Source: JAMIFN01 sp035906235
Lineage (GTDB): Bacteria > Pseudomonadota > Gammaproteobacteria > Burkholderiales > Burkholderiaceae_C
Length of the DNA stretch: 11,576 nt
Assembly: GCA_035906235.1 (NCBI GenBank)
Contig: JAMIFN010000027.1
Location: 1-11,576 of the forward strand
Reading direction: 5' to 3'
Program-made: the position numbers and the translations under genes
Notes under the pieces: model-generated
The model's database searches: none
What the model was told of the DNA's origin: nothing
The model's input: the letters and a program-made list of their open reading frames with translations, nothing else
Shown: positions 1 to 6,676 of the stretch, one piece after another
How the letters are laid out: the number at the start of each line of letters is the position of its first letter
Position numbering within the stretch: the first letter of the stretch is position 1

Positions 1-926
1 AGCGTGTGCAGCTGCGCCGTGTTTTTCTCCAGTCCTTTGTAGCGTACCTTGCGGTAGCCAAACTGGCATTTGAGCACGCCAAAGGCGTGCTCGACTTTGG
101 CTCTAGCTTTGGCCTTGGCTTTCTCAAATCGGTCTATCGCCCCTTCTACGGGATCTTGCTTGTTGAGCGCTTTGCGCTTGCCCGGGCGCATGGCAATGAA
201 CCAAGCCGCTGGCGTATGGACATCTGCCCTTTTGTCTGCCCCGGCGTAGCCCGCATCTCCCAAAATGCCTTGCTCTTGCCCGTGCAGAAGTTTGTGCACT
301 TGGGTGACATCATGCACATGGCCTAATGTACCCACGAGGCTGTGAACCAGGCCAGAGTCGGTGTCGGTGCCAATGTGCGCCTTCATGCCAAAGTGCCATT
401 GCAGGCCTTTACGGCTGGAGTGCATATCTGGGTCGCGTTGACCGCTTTTGTTTTTAGTGGAGCTGGGCGCAGCAATGAGGGTGGCATCTACGGTGGTGCC
501 CGATTGCAGCATGAGGCCTTGGGCTTGGAGCAGGTGGCGCACCAAATCAAAGATTTGTTGCTGCAGCTTGTGCTCCTCTAGCAAGTGACGAAAGCGCAGG
601 ATGGTGGTTTCATCTGGCATGGTGTCTATGCCTGCATCCAAACCGACAAAGTGCCGATAGGTGGGCATGTCATGCAGGGCTTCTTCAACTGCGGGATCAG
701 ACAAACCAAACCATTGTTGCAAGAAGAAGATGCGCAGCATAACGGACAAGCGCGCTGGGGGTCTGCCGCCCTTGGCGCTAGGCTGGCTGTAGTGCGGGGC
801 TATGAGCTGCTCAATCATTGACCACGGCACGACAGCGTTCATGCTATCCAAGAAGCGCTGCTTGCGGGTGCGCTTGGGTTTGATACTGAAGGTTTCGTGG
901 GCTTGCGATAGGCTGATTTGCTGCAT
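1..926 (-). CDS. IS5-family DDE transposase, 3' end cut by window edge
   Basis: It catalyses cut-and-paste style transposition of the element. 308 complete codons are visible from the ATG at 926-924, ending in ...NTAQLHT at the window edge; by family length perhaps 20-30 residues are missing. The N-terminal part (about residues 20-90, containing AVVPW, GRPP and FFLQQWFGLSD) matches the conserved N-terminal domain of IS5 transposases. The likely DDE triad is D147 (in TVDATLI), D224 (in ILGDAGYAGADKR) and E279 (in KVEHAFGVLK), followed by the Y-R-K-V-RYKGL signature. Around residues 155-180, SSTKNKSGQRDPDM and the HFGMKAHIGTD segment are also typical. The frame is uninterrupted. The start was chosen because the protein then begins like its relatives; no good ribosome binding site precedes it. 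The IS5 family is certain on motifs; the exact IS name is not known. Confidence 0.93.
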   Translation of the reverse strand, partial: MQQISLSQAHETFSIKPKRTRKQRFLDSMNAVVPWSMIEQLIAPHYSQPSAKGGRPPARLSVMLRIFFLQQWFGLSDPAVEEALHDMPTYRHFVGLDAGIDTMPDETTILRFRHLLEEHKLQQQIFDLVRHLLQAQGLMLQSGTTVDATLIAAPSSTKNKSGQRDPDMHSSRKGLQWHFGMKAHIGTDTDSGLVHSLVGTLGHVHDVTQVHKLLHGQEQGILGDAGYAGADKRADVHTPAAWFIAMRPGKRKALNKQDPVEGAIDRFEKAKAKARAKVEHAFGVLKCQFGYRKVRYKGLEKNTAQLHT

Positions 927-950
927 GTCCAATATGATCGCAGATCCGAA

Positions 951-970
951 GCAGGTTTTGCAGAGGTTCC
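951..970. repeat. Probable IS5 terminal inverted repeat (inner end)
   Basis: Read on the minus strand, the stretch begins GGAACCTCTGCAAAACC, which resembles the GGAA-starting ends of IS5-subgroup elements. It sits 24 bases upstream of the transposase ATG, the right place for a terminal repeat. The partner repeat is off the left edge, so this is a one-ended call. Confidence 0.6.
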
Positions 971-974
971 CTAG
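971..974. repeat. Probable target-site duplication CTAG
   Basis: IS5-family elements typically duplicate a 4-base YTAR site, and CTAG lies directly outside the GGAACC-type end. The second copy would be expected just beyond the element's left end, outside the window. Confidence 0.5.
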
Positions 975-1010
975 GGTGAGGGTTTGAAGTCATGGATTCC
1001 CCTCATGCCC
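974..1010. other. Inverted repeat (9-bp stem with 2-nt bulge) next to IS end
   Basis: GGGTGAGGG at 974-982 can pair with CCCTCA at 1000-1005 and CCC at 1008-1010, leaving a 17-base loop and a TG bulge. There is no T-run on either side, so it is not a clear intrinsic terminator. It may be what remains of the region downstream of a gene that once preceded hom, or simply chance. The rest of the 150-base gap to hom holds only a possible promoter. Confidence 0.3.
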
Positions 1011-1061
1011 GCGCAAACTGCAGATCCACCACGCTGGCGTCCAGGCTCTGCATGGGGTGGG

Positions 1062-1067
1062 TAAAAT
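1062..1067 (+). promoter_or_regulatory. Possible -10 element of the hom promoter
   Basis: TAAAAT within GGGTAAAATGCC matches the TATAAT consensus at 5 of 6 positions. It lies about 55 bases before the hom ATG, which would give a leader of roughly 48 bases. No good -35 hexamer is seen 16-18 bases upstream, so the call is tentative. Confidence 0.35.
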
Positions 1068-1121
1068 GCCCGTTTTCCGTTTTCGCTTTACTTTTTCCTT
1101 TTATTTTTGAGTTTGGTCTGT

Positions 1122-2441
1122 ATGAAACCCGTTCGCGTTGGACTTTTGGGCATAGGCACTGTAGGCAGTGGCGTTTTTACCGTTTTGTCGCGCAATGCGG
1201 CTGAAATTGCCCGCCGTGCGGGGCGCAGCATTGAATTGGTAGCCGTGGCCGATTTAGACACTGCCCGTGCCAAAAGCGTCGTGGGCGATGGCGTTCAGAT
1301 TTTTGGCGACGCGCAGCAGCTTATCGACGATGCCAGCATCGATGTGGTGATTGAGCTGATCGGCGGCTACGGCGTGGCCAAAAAACTGGTGTTGGCTGCT
1401 ATCGCGGCGGGCAAGCATGTGGTGACGGCCAACAAAGCTTTGCTGGCCGTCCACGGCAGCGAAATTTTTGCAGCCGCCAAAGCCAAAGGCGTGATCGTGG
1501 CGTTTGAGGCCTCGGTTGCGGGCGGCATCCCCATCATCAAAGCCCTGCGCGAAGGCCTAACCGCCAACCGCATTGAATGGGTGGCGGGCATCATCAACGG
1601 CACGACCAATTTCATCTTGTCGGAAATGCGTGAAAAAGGCCTGGACTTTGCTGTGGTGCTGCAAGAAGCGCAGCGCCTGGGCTATGCCGAGGCCGACCCG
1701 ACTTTTGATATTGAAGGCGTAGATGCGGCGCACAAAATCAGCCTGATGAGCGCCATGGCTTTTGGCACCGAAGTGCAGTTTGACAAGGCCTATGTCGAAG
1801 GCATCACCAAGCTGGGCAGCAGTGACATCAAATACGCCGAGCAATTGGGCTACCGCATCAAACTGTTGGGCATGACCAAACGCACCGCACAAGGCGTGGA
1901 ACTGCGCGTACACCCTACGCTGATACCCGCCAAACGCCTGATCGCCAGTGTGGAAGGCGCGATGAACGCCGTGGTGGTGCAGGCCGATGCGGTGGGCACG
2001 ACCCTGTATTACGGCAAGGGCGCGGGCAGCGAGCCTACGGCTTCTGCCGTGATTGCCGATTTGGTCGATATTGCCCGCGTGGCTGATGCCGCTGCCGAGC
2101 ACCGCGTGCCCTATCTGGCCTTTCACGGCACGGCCGAACAAGCCCTGCCTGTGTTGCCCATGAGCGAGGTCGTCACCAGCTATTACCTGCGCCTGCGCGT
2201 GGCAGATGAAGCGGGCGTGCTGGCCGAGGTGACAGGCATTTTGGCCAAGGCAGGCGTCAGCATTGATGCGGTGCTGCAGCGCGAAGCCGACGAGGTCAGC
2301 GGCGATGCCGCGCAAACCGATCTCATTATCTTGACCCACGATGTGAAAGAGGGCGTGATGAACACGGCGCTGGCCACCATCGAAGCCCTGCCTACCGTGC
2401 TGCAGCCCGTGGTGCGTATCCGCAAAGAAGAGTTGGCGTAA
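1122..2441 (+). CDS. hom: Homoserine dehydrogenase
   Basis: It reduces aspartate semialdehyde to homoserine with NAD(P)H, the branch-point step leading to threonine and methionine, in the cytoplasm. The protein is 439 residues, the usual length for the stand-alone ACT-containing type. The Rossmann nucleotide-binding loop GIGTVG is at residues 10-15, TANKALL at 102-108 and the family signature GIINGTTNFILSEM at 156-169. The segment GVDAAHK carries the expected catalytic D201 and K205. A C-terminal ACT domain (about 353-439, starting SYYLRLRVADEAGVLAEVTG) is the part that senses threonine in relatives, so feedback inhibition is likely. ATG 1122 was preferred over an upstream in-frame TTG at 1107 because MKPVRVGLLGIG is the normal N-terminus; the ribosome site is weak. 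No thrC or aminotransferase gene lies beside it, and an IS end is 150 bases upstream. Confidence 0.97.
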   Translation: MKPVRVGLLGIGTVGSGVFTVLSRNAAEIARRAGRSIELVAVADLDTARAKSVVGDGVQIFGDAQQLIDDASIDVVIELIGGYGVAKKLVLAAIAAGKHVVTANKALLAVHGSEIFAAAKAKGVIVAFEASVAGGIPIIKALREGLTANRIEWVAGIINGTTNFILSEMREKGLDFAVVLQEAQRLGYAEADPTFDIEGVDAAHKISLMSAMAFGTEVQFDKAYVEGITKLGSSDIKYAEQLGYRIKLLGMTKRTAQGVELRVHPTLIPAKRLIASVEGAMNAVVVQADAVGTTLYYGKGAGSEPTASAVIADLVDIARVADAAAEHRVPYLAFHGTAEQALPVLPMSEVVTSYYLRLRVADEAGVLAEVTGILAKAGVSIDAVLQREADEVSGDAAQTDLIILTHDVKEGVMNTALATIEALPTVLQPVVRIRKEELA

Positions 2442-2458
2442 AACCCCGCAATGGGGTT
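2442..2458 (+). terminator. Weak hairpin just after hom
   Basis: AACCCC (2442-2447) and GGGGTT (2453-2458) form a perfect 6-bp stem with a 5-base loop directly after the hom stop codon. It is not followed by a T-run, so it is at best a weak terminator or an RNA 3' stabiliser. The next gene starts only 36 bases later, so read-through is likely. Confidence 0.3.
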
Positions 2459-2494
2459 ATGGGGCTAAAGGCAAGGTAAGGCACGGAAAACAGC

Positions 2495-2983
2495 ATGGCA
2501 AAGACCAAAAATAGCCAAAATAGCCAACACCCGCAGGTGTTGGAGGTAGAGGTGCAGCGCCAGATTGGGCGCGGGGCAGATGTGGTGCGCGGTCAGTTTA
2601 TGGATATTGCGCACCACATTCGTCAGAATGTGCATCCGCGTTTGACTTTTACCCTGCACACGCAAAACGAGACGGAGGTGTTGTATAGCCTCACGCAAAG
2701 TGTCTGTGGTTGCCGTTTGGTCGATGAATACCGCTCTAGCCTGACCCCTGCGGGTACGGTGCTGGGGGAGGTGTTGTCAGGCAGCAATGCGGGCATGAAA
2801 ACAGAAATTTTCTTTGAGCCACTCAGCGCCACAGTCACCCACACGCGGGTGCGGCTGACAACGCCCTTGCAAGGCTGGGTCAGATGGCTGGCGCCGGTGT
2901 ACGCTTGGGCGGTACGCAGGTCTTTGGCTCACGCTTTGGAACAAGACGGGCATGATTTAGAGGCTGGGCATTACCCTAGCTAG
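2495..2983 (+). CDS. Small SRPBCC-like (START/polyketide cyclase-type) protein, function unknown
   Basis: The 162-residue protein has no signal peptide or clear membrane segment. After a polar N-terminus (MAKTKNSQNSQ) it begins a strand-rich domain, VLEVEVQRQIGRGADVV, then a helical stretch and alternating strands (RLTFTLHTQ, TEVLYSLTQ, TEIFFEPLSATVTHTRVRLTTPL). It ends in a long helix (WVRWLAPVYAWAVRRSLAHALEQDGHDLEAGHY). This order, with the strand run closed by a C-terminal helix ending in EQDGHDLE, resembles SRPBCC fold lipid- or ligand-binding proteins, but the match is structural reasoning, not a recognised family motif. A GGA-type ribosome site lies 7 bases before the ATG. It sits 53 bases after hom and 72 before the WYL regulator on the same strand, so co-transcription with hom is possible. 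No substrate can be proposed. Confidence 0.8.
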   Translation: MAKTKNSQNSQHPQVLEVEVQRQIGRGADVVRGQFMDIAHHIRQNVHPRLTFTLHTQNETEVLYSLTQSVCGCRLVDEYRSSLTPAGTVLGEVLSGSNAGMKTEIFFEPLSATVTHTRVRLTTPLQGWVRWLAPVYAWAVRRSLAHALEQDGHDLEAGHYPS

Positions 2984-3055
2984 CCAGGGCGCAGCAGGCA
3001 CCCATAGGCTGGTTTAACATCAGCGCCTTTGACTAAGACACAAGGGCAGAGGCTT

Positions 3056-4039
3056 ATGGGCAAGCGATCGGACGCGACAGAGACCTTGGAATTTGCGCTG
3101 GCGGTGGTGCAGCGCATCCCTGTGGGGCGCAGTGTTACCACCACCGAAATCAAAGCGCAGTTAGATGGGGGTGGCATCGTGCGCGATGTGCGCAGCGTGC
3201 AGCGCATGATGGAGACGCTGGCTGAGCGTTTTCCTGAAATCGAATGCGATAAGCGCAGCAAACCTTATGGTTATCGCTGGAGCAAGGGTGCCAAGGGGCT
3301 GAGCATTCCCAATCTGTCGCTGGAACAGGCGTTGGTGCTGCAATTGGCCGAAAACTATTTGAAAAATCTGCTACCGCAGCAGTTGATGCAGTCGATGGGA
3401 GGTTTTTTTGAACAAGCGCGGCGCAATTTAGAGGGCAGCGACAATAGCCAGCTGGAGCGCCAATGGCCGCGCAAAGTGCGTGTGGTGGCTACCAGCCAGC
3501 CTTTGCAGCCGCCCAAAATCGCCGATGGCGTGTTAGAGGCGGTGAGCAAAGCCTTGTACGAAAACTGCTATTTAGAGCTGGATTACCGCAACGCCCAAGG
3601 TAAGACGCGCAGTAGCAAAGTCATGCCCCTGGGCTTGGCACAGCAGGGGCCGCGCCTGTATTTGGTTTGTCGTTTTGAAGGCTTTGAGAATGAGCGCATT
3701 TTGGCCGTGAACCGCATTCACCGCGCTAGCGCTAGCACTTTGCATTTTGAGCGCCCCAAAAACTTCGATTTAGAGCAATACGATGCCGATGGCAGCTTTG
3801 GTCTAGGACATGGTCAGCGCGTGCACCTAGGCTTTAGCATCGCGTCCGATATGGGGCAACATTTGGTGGAGTCCCCCTTGGCCGCAGGGCAAACGGTAGA
3901 AGCCTTGCCTGAGGGTTGGCTGCGCATCAAGGCCACGGTGCCCGATACCGATCTGCTGACGCGCTGGCTGCGCGGCTTTGGCGACGCAGTGCGCGATGTC
4001 GAGCGCACGGTCGTGGTGGCAGATGGGGATGCGCTTTAA
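3056..4039 (+). CDS. WYL-domain transcriptional regulator
   Basis: Predicted DNA-binding regulator of 327 residues. Residues 1-75 look like a winged helix-turn-helix region (LEFALAVVQRIPVGRSVTT; RDVRSVQRMMETLAERFPEIE; YGYRWSKG wing). A linker helix region (88-125) follows. The WYL domain spans about 155-230: CYLELDYRNAQGKTRSSKVMP, then LYLVCRFEG with LYLV in place of WYL, and ERILAVNRIHRA. The C-terminal WCX-type extension (about 255-322) ends TDLLTRWLRGFGDAVRDVERT, a usual pattern. WYL domains bind nucleotides, nucleic acids or other small ligands to control DNA binding; the ligand here is unknown. The start is ATG 3056, with AAGGG nine bases upstream; a TTG nine codons earlier is also in frame. 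WYL proteins of this layout include regulators of phage-defence loci (BrxR, CapW), but no defence genes lie nearby. Confidence 0.93.
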   Translation: MGKRSDATETLEFALAVVQRIPVGRSVTTTEIKAQLDGGGIVRDVRSVQRMMETLAERFPEIECDKRSKPYGYRWSKGAKGLSIPNLSLEQALVLQLAENYLKNLLPQQLMQSMGGFFEQARRNLEGSDNSQLERQWPRKVRVVATSQPLQPPKIADGVLEAVSKALYENCYLELDYRNAQGKTRSSKVMPLGLAQQGPRLYLVCRFEGFENERILAVNRIHRASASTLHFERPKNFDLEQYDADGSFGLGHGQRVHLGFSIASDMGQHLVESPLAAGQTVEALPEGWLRIKATVPDTDLLTRWLRGFGDAVRDVERTVVVADGDAL

Positions 4040-4048
4040 GGTTGGGCT

Positions 4049-4525
4049 TTAAGGGCGGCCGCGCACTAGGGCTTTAATGGCTTGCTCGCCTAGCTCGAGC
4101 ACCAGGGTAGAAAGCGGGCGGCAAACGGTGCGGTTGATGCGCCAGCCTTGTGCGCCCAGCAGGTATTCGTCTTCGTACACTGCGCCCAGCTGCGTCAGCA
4201 CTTGGGTTTGGGTGTTGATTTGTTGGTAGTGCAGGCTCCAGATGGCGCGGGCGTGCTGCTCGTCCATTACTTCAATCTGGGGGTTGCTGCCGTGGTGCAT
4301 TTCCACAATATGGGGCTGGCAGCCCAAGTCTTTAAAAATCTGGGCAACCGCATCGGCGTTGTCAAATACACCCACGGGGCCGTAGTCGATGTGCATGGGG
4401 CCATCGACAAAACAGGCACGCATGGCTGTGGCGTCTTTGGCATCGCAAGCGGCGAGATAGCGGTGTTTGAGTTGACGAATAGCCTCGATGGCTTCGAGGC
4501 GGGCTAGGCGCTGTTCGATGGTCAT
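4049..4525 (-). CDS. SnoaL/NTF2-like domain protein
   Basis: A 158-residue protein with the NTF2-like cone fold of the SnoaL_4 group. The N-terminal helix pair EAIEAIRQLKHRYLAACDAKD (residues 11-31) is the family hallmark. It is followed by FVDGPMHIDYG, a helix ending at IFKDLG, then VEMHHGSNPQIEV (74-86) and strands RAIWSLHYQQI and AVYEDEYLLGAQGWRINRTVCRPL. Relatives include hydroxylases, cyclases and dehydratases, but many have no known activity. Y23, D28 and H77/H78 sit where pocket residues often fall; I cannot assign catalysis. The ATG at 4525 lies 28 bases after the GTPase stop and has no obvious ribosome site, so it probably depends on translation of the GTPase. Its 3' end is 9 bases from that of the WYL gene, facing it. 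A longer in-frame upstream extension overlaps the GTPase gene and was rejected. Confidence 0.88.
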   Translation of the reverse strand: MTIEQRLARLEAIEAIRQLKHRYLAACDAKDATAMRACFVDGPMHIDYGPVGVFDNADAVAQIFKDLGCQPHIVEMHHGSNPQIEVMDEQHARAIWSLHYQQINTQTQVLTQLGAVYEDEYLLGAQGWRINRTVCRPLSTLVLELGEQAIKALVRGRP

Positions 4526-4553
4526 AAGTGTGTGGTTGGCAAATGTTGGGGGC

Positions 4554-6584
4554 TTAGTCGCTGATGAGCAAGCGTTTTTCGGCCTGCAAGGGGTCGGCGC
4601 CTGCACTGGTGTCTGATCCGACTTCGTCATCCAAGAGTGGGGCAGACAGGCGATCGAGTTGCGCGCTCAATTGGGCGATTTCGAGGGTTTGCGATTCCAT
4701 TTCTTGGATGCGGTCTTCCAGTGAACCCGCAGCCTCTTGAATGCGTTCAATGGCTTCGACGCGCTTGGTGAAGGTGCGGCGCCGTTCGCGCACTTGGGCA
4801 TCGAGCTGCGCGGCGGCAGCTTTGTTCCACAGTTCAACATCGGCCAATGCTGCGTCATAAATACCGCGCAAGCGGGTCGAGAGGGATTTGACCAAACGGT
4901 CTGCAAATTCAGGGCGGTTCAGGCGCAGCAGGTTGCTGACGCCCAAATAACGCAAATGGCCGTTCTCGATTTTTTGTAAATCTTGGGAGTAGCGCGTCAG
5001 ATCTGGGGGGTCTTGCAGTTGCAAGGTGAAGCCGAATTCGGTATTCATTTGCCGAAAACTGTTTTGCAGCAGATTGTGCAAATCGGCGTTGATTTTTTTT
5101 GCTTCGGACAAAATCGCAGCCAAGCGCCCAAAGGTGTCGGCATAAACTTTTTTGACGCCGATTTTGAGTCCTGGCTCTTTCAGGGCGTTGCCTAAACGCA
5201 GGAGTTCGTCTTTGACGCGCGATGCGCTCATGGTGTTGAATAGCTCGCGCAGCATTTGCATGTGGACGGACTTTAGGGCGTGGATGCGCGCCCCGCTTTG
5301 GCTGAAGTCGCCTTGTTCTTGCACGACGCGGGCGCGCATGTGCTTGATGACTGAGGTGTTTTTGCCGCGTAAATTGGACAGTTCGAGGTTTTGTTCGGTC
5401 AGGTCGCGCGAACGCATGGTGAGGTTGCGCCCGACCTCTTGGCGCATAGCCGTCAAACCCACGGCAACATTGCGGCGCAAAATTTCGTTGCGTTTGTCGA
5501 GCATGGAGTGCGACAGGGCTTGTTCTAGCAGAGGCAGCTGGCTAGATTGCAACAAGGCTGCGTCGCCGTTGACTTTGGCAACCAAGCCTTTTTGTGCCGA
5601 TACAGGGATGACCTGTTCTGCCGTAATGCCCAGTGTGCCTGCGGTGTTTTGGCGCTGTTTTTCGATGGCGCGTTGAATTTGCGCTGGGGTCGATAGCGCA
5701 TCCCACATGGCATCAATTTTGTTGAGTACAACCAGGTGCGAAGCGCCGTTTTCGTCTTCGCCAACGAGGTGTTCCTTCCAAATTTGCAAATCTGATTTGG
5801 TGACGCCGGTATCCGCGCCCAAAATAAACACCACGGCGTCAGCTTGCGGAATCAGGCTGACGGTCAGCTCAGGTTCGGCGCCAATGGCATTTAGCCCAGG
5901 GGTGTCCAAAATCACCAAACCTTGTTTAAGCAGGGGGTGGGCAATGTTGATGAGCGCGTGGCGCCAGCGTGGCACCTCGACCAGGCCATCGGCGCCGATG
6001 GGCGGGTTTTCTTCAGGCGCTTCGTCGTGCCAAAAGCCCAGGGCATTGGCTTGCTCTTGGCTGACGCGCACGACTTCAGAGATTTTTTCAAACGCCTCGG
6101 CCAGTTGATCCGCGTCGTTTACATCTAAATCGATTCGTGTCCAAGTCTCGGGCGCGTTGCGCCATTCCATCAGCGCTTGTGGCTCTAGGCGGGTTTCAAT
6201 GGGCAGCAAGCGCAGGCAGGGCGGCACGCTGGCGTCCCAGCCCAGCTCGGTCGGGCACATGGTGGTGCGCCCCGCGCTGGCGGGCATGATGCGCTTGCCA
6301 TAGGCGGCAAAAAAGATGGCGTTGATGAGTTCAGATTTGCCGCGCGAGAATTCGGCGACAAAGGCCACCATGACTTTGTCGGAGCGCAATTGCTGCCCTA
6401 GGGCGCGTAGGCGATCTTGCACGGCATCATCGGCTAACTCGTGCTGTGCCAGCCATTGCTCTAGGGTGTGCAAACGGGCCGCGTAGCTGCGCCGCCATTG
6501 CTCGTGCAGATCAAAGTTTTCATTAAAACTGGCCAAAGCACTAGGAGCAGCGCTGGCGGTGGGCGTAGGGTTCGCGGAGAGCAT
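4554..6584 (-). CDS. Dynamin-like GTPase
   Basis: A 676-residue predicted large GTPase of the bacterial dynamin-like group. The P-loop is AEFSRGKS (77-84, G1), with RTT at 106-108 (G2), DTPG at 227-230 (G3), NKID at 288-291 (G4) and VSA at 328-330 (G5). A long helical region (about 360-655) follows, including a charged, coiled-coil-prone end (about 590-650). No transmembrane or signal segment is apparent, so membrane contact, if any, would be peripheral. Relatives remodel or protect membranes; the role here is unknown. ATG 6584 was chosen because AAGG lies 8 bases upstream and because a good promoter overlaps the alternative ATG at 6629, so that codon could not be in the transcript. It lies downstream of mutM with 92 bases between, and upstream of the SnoaL gene with 28 bases between, probably as a two-gene transcript with the latter. 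Confidence 0.92.
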   Translation of the reverse strand: MLSANPTPTASAAPSALASFNENFDLHEQWRRSYAARLHTLEQWLAQHELADDAVQDRLRALGQQLRSDKVMVAFVAEFSRGKSELINAIFFAAYGKRIMPASAGRTTMCPTELGWDASVPPCLRLLPIETRLEPQALMEWRNAPETWTRIDLDVNDADQLAEAFEKISEVVRVSQEQANALGFWHDEAPEENPPIGADGLVEVPRWRHALINIAHPLLKQGLVILDTPGLNAIGAEPELTVSLIPQADAVVFILGADTGVTKSDLQIWKEHLVGEDENGASHLVVLNKIDAMWDALSTPAQIQRAIEKQRQNTAGTLGITAEQVIPVSAQKGLVAKVNGDAALLQSSQLPLLEQALSHSMLDKRNEILRRNVAVGLTAMRQEVGRNLTMRSRDLTEQNLELSNLRGKNTSVIKHMRARVVQEQGDFSQSGARIHALKSVHMQMLRELFNTMSASRVKDELLRLGNALKEPGLKIGVKKVYADTFGRLAAILSEAKKINADLHNLLQNSFRQMNTEFGFTLQLQDPPDLTRYSQDLQKIENGHLRYLGVSNLLRLNRPEFADRLVKSLSTRLRGIYDAALADVELWNKAAAAQLDAQVRERRRTFTKRVEAIERIQEAAGSLEDRIQEMESQTLEIAQLSAQLDRLSAPLLDDEVGSDTSAGADPLQAEKRLLISD

Positions 6585-6592
6585 GCAGTGTG

Positions 6593-6596
6593 CCTT
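6593..6596 (-). promoter_or_regulatory. Ribosome binding site of the dynamin-like GTPase
   Basis: AAGG on the minus strand, 8 bases before the ATG at 6584-6582. It supports this start over the in-frame ATG at 6629, which has no such site. Confidence 0.55.
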
Positions 6597-6627
6597 GTCT
6601 TCTTTGTTCTTGTCTGAGGAAAAATTC

Positions 6628-6656
6628 ATTCTAGCCAATTCGCCCGGCATCCTCAA
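6628..6656 (-). promoter_or_regulatory. Sigma-70-type promoter for the dynamin-like GTPase
   Basis: On the minus strand, TTGAGG (6656-6651, 4 of 6 consensus bases) and TAGAAT (6633-6628, 5 of 6) are separated by exactly 17 bases. It lies in the mutM-GTPase gap and would start transcripts near 6621, giving a leader of about 37 bases to the ATG at 6584. This suggests the GTPase-SnoaL pair can be expressed independently of mutM. Confidence 0.6.
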
Positions 6657-6676
6657 ACAAAAGCGTAGGTGCGCAC

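Larger units (their letters stand above)
1..970 (-). mobile_element. IS5-family insertion sequence, right-hand part (left end outside window)
   Basis: This block holds a single IS5-type transposase reading toward the left edge, a probable terminal inverted repeat at 951-970, and then CTAG, which fits the 4-base YTAR target preference of the IS5 family. The element's left end, its second inverted repeat and the other copy of the target duplication lie outside the window, so its full length and completeness cannot be judged. The visible reading frame has no stop or frameshift, so the copy may be active. The outer edge at 970 is inferred from the repeat-like sequence plus CTAG, not from comparison of both ends. 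Confidence 0.85.

Noticed and set aside
1557..2339. Long open frame (260 codons) on the minus strand inside hom
   Set aside because: It is antisense to a fully recognisable homoserine dehydrogenase, and its translation is rich in His, Gln and Arg with no family motif. It is a typical shadow of a GC-rich gene.
3015..3020. TAACAT as a possible -10 element before the WYL gene
   Set aside because: It matches consensus at only four positions and has no -35 partner at the right distance.
3725..3736. Perfect 12-base palindrome GCTAGCGCTAGC
   Set aside because: It lies inside the WYL coding sequence and simply encodes alternating Ala-Ser codons; nothing suggests an operator.
4526..4630. Upstream extension of the SnoaL protein
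   Set aside because: It overlaps the end of the GTPase gene in another frame, and the family's usual N-terminus begins at the ATG at 4525.
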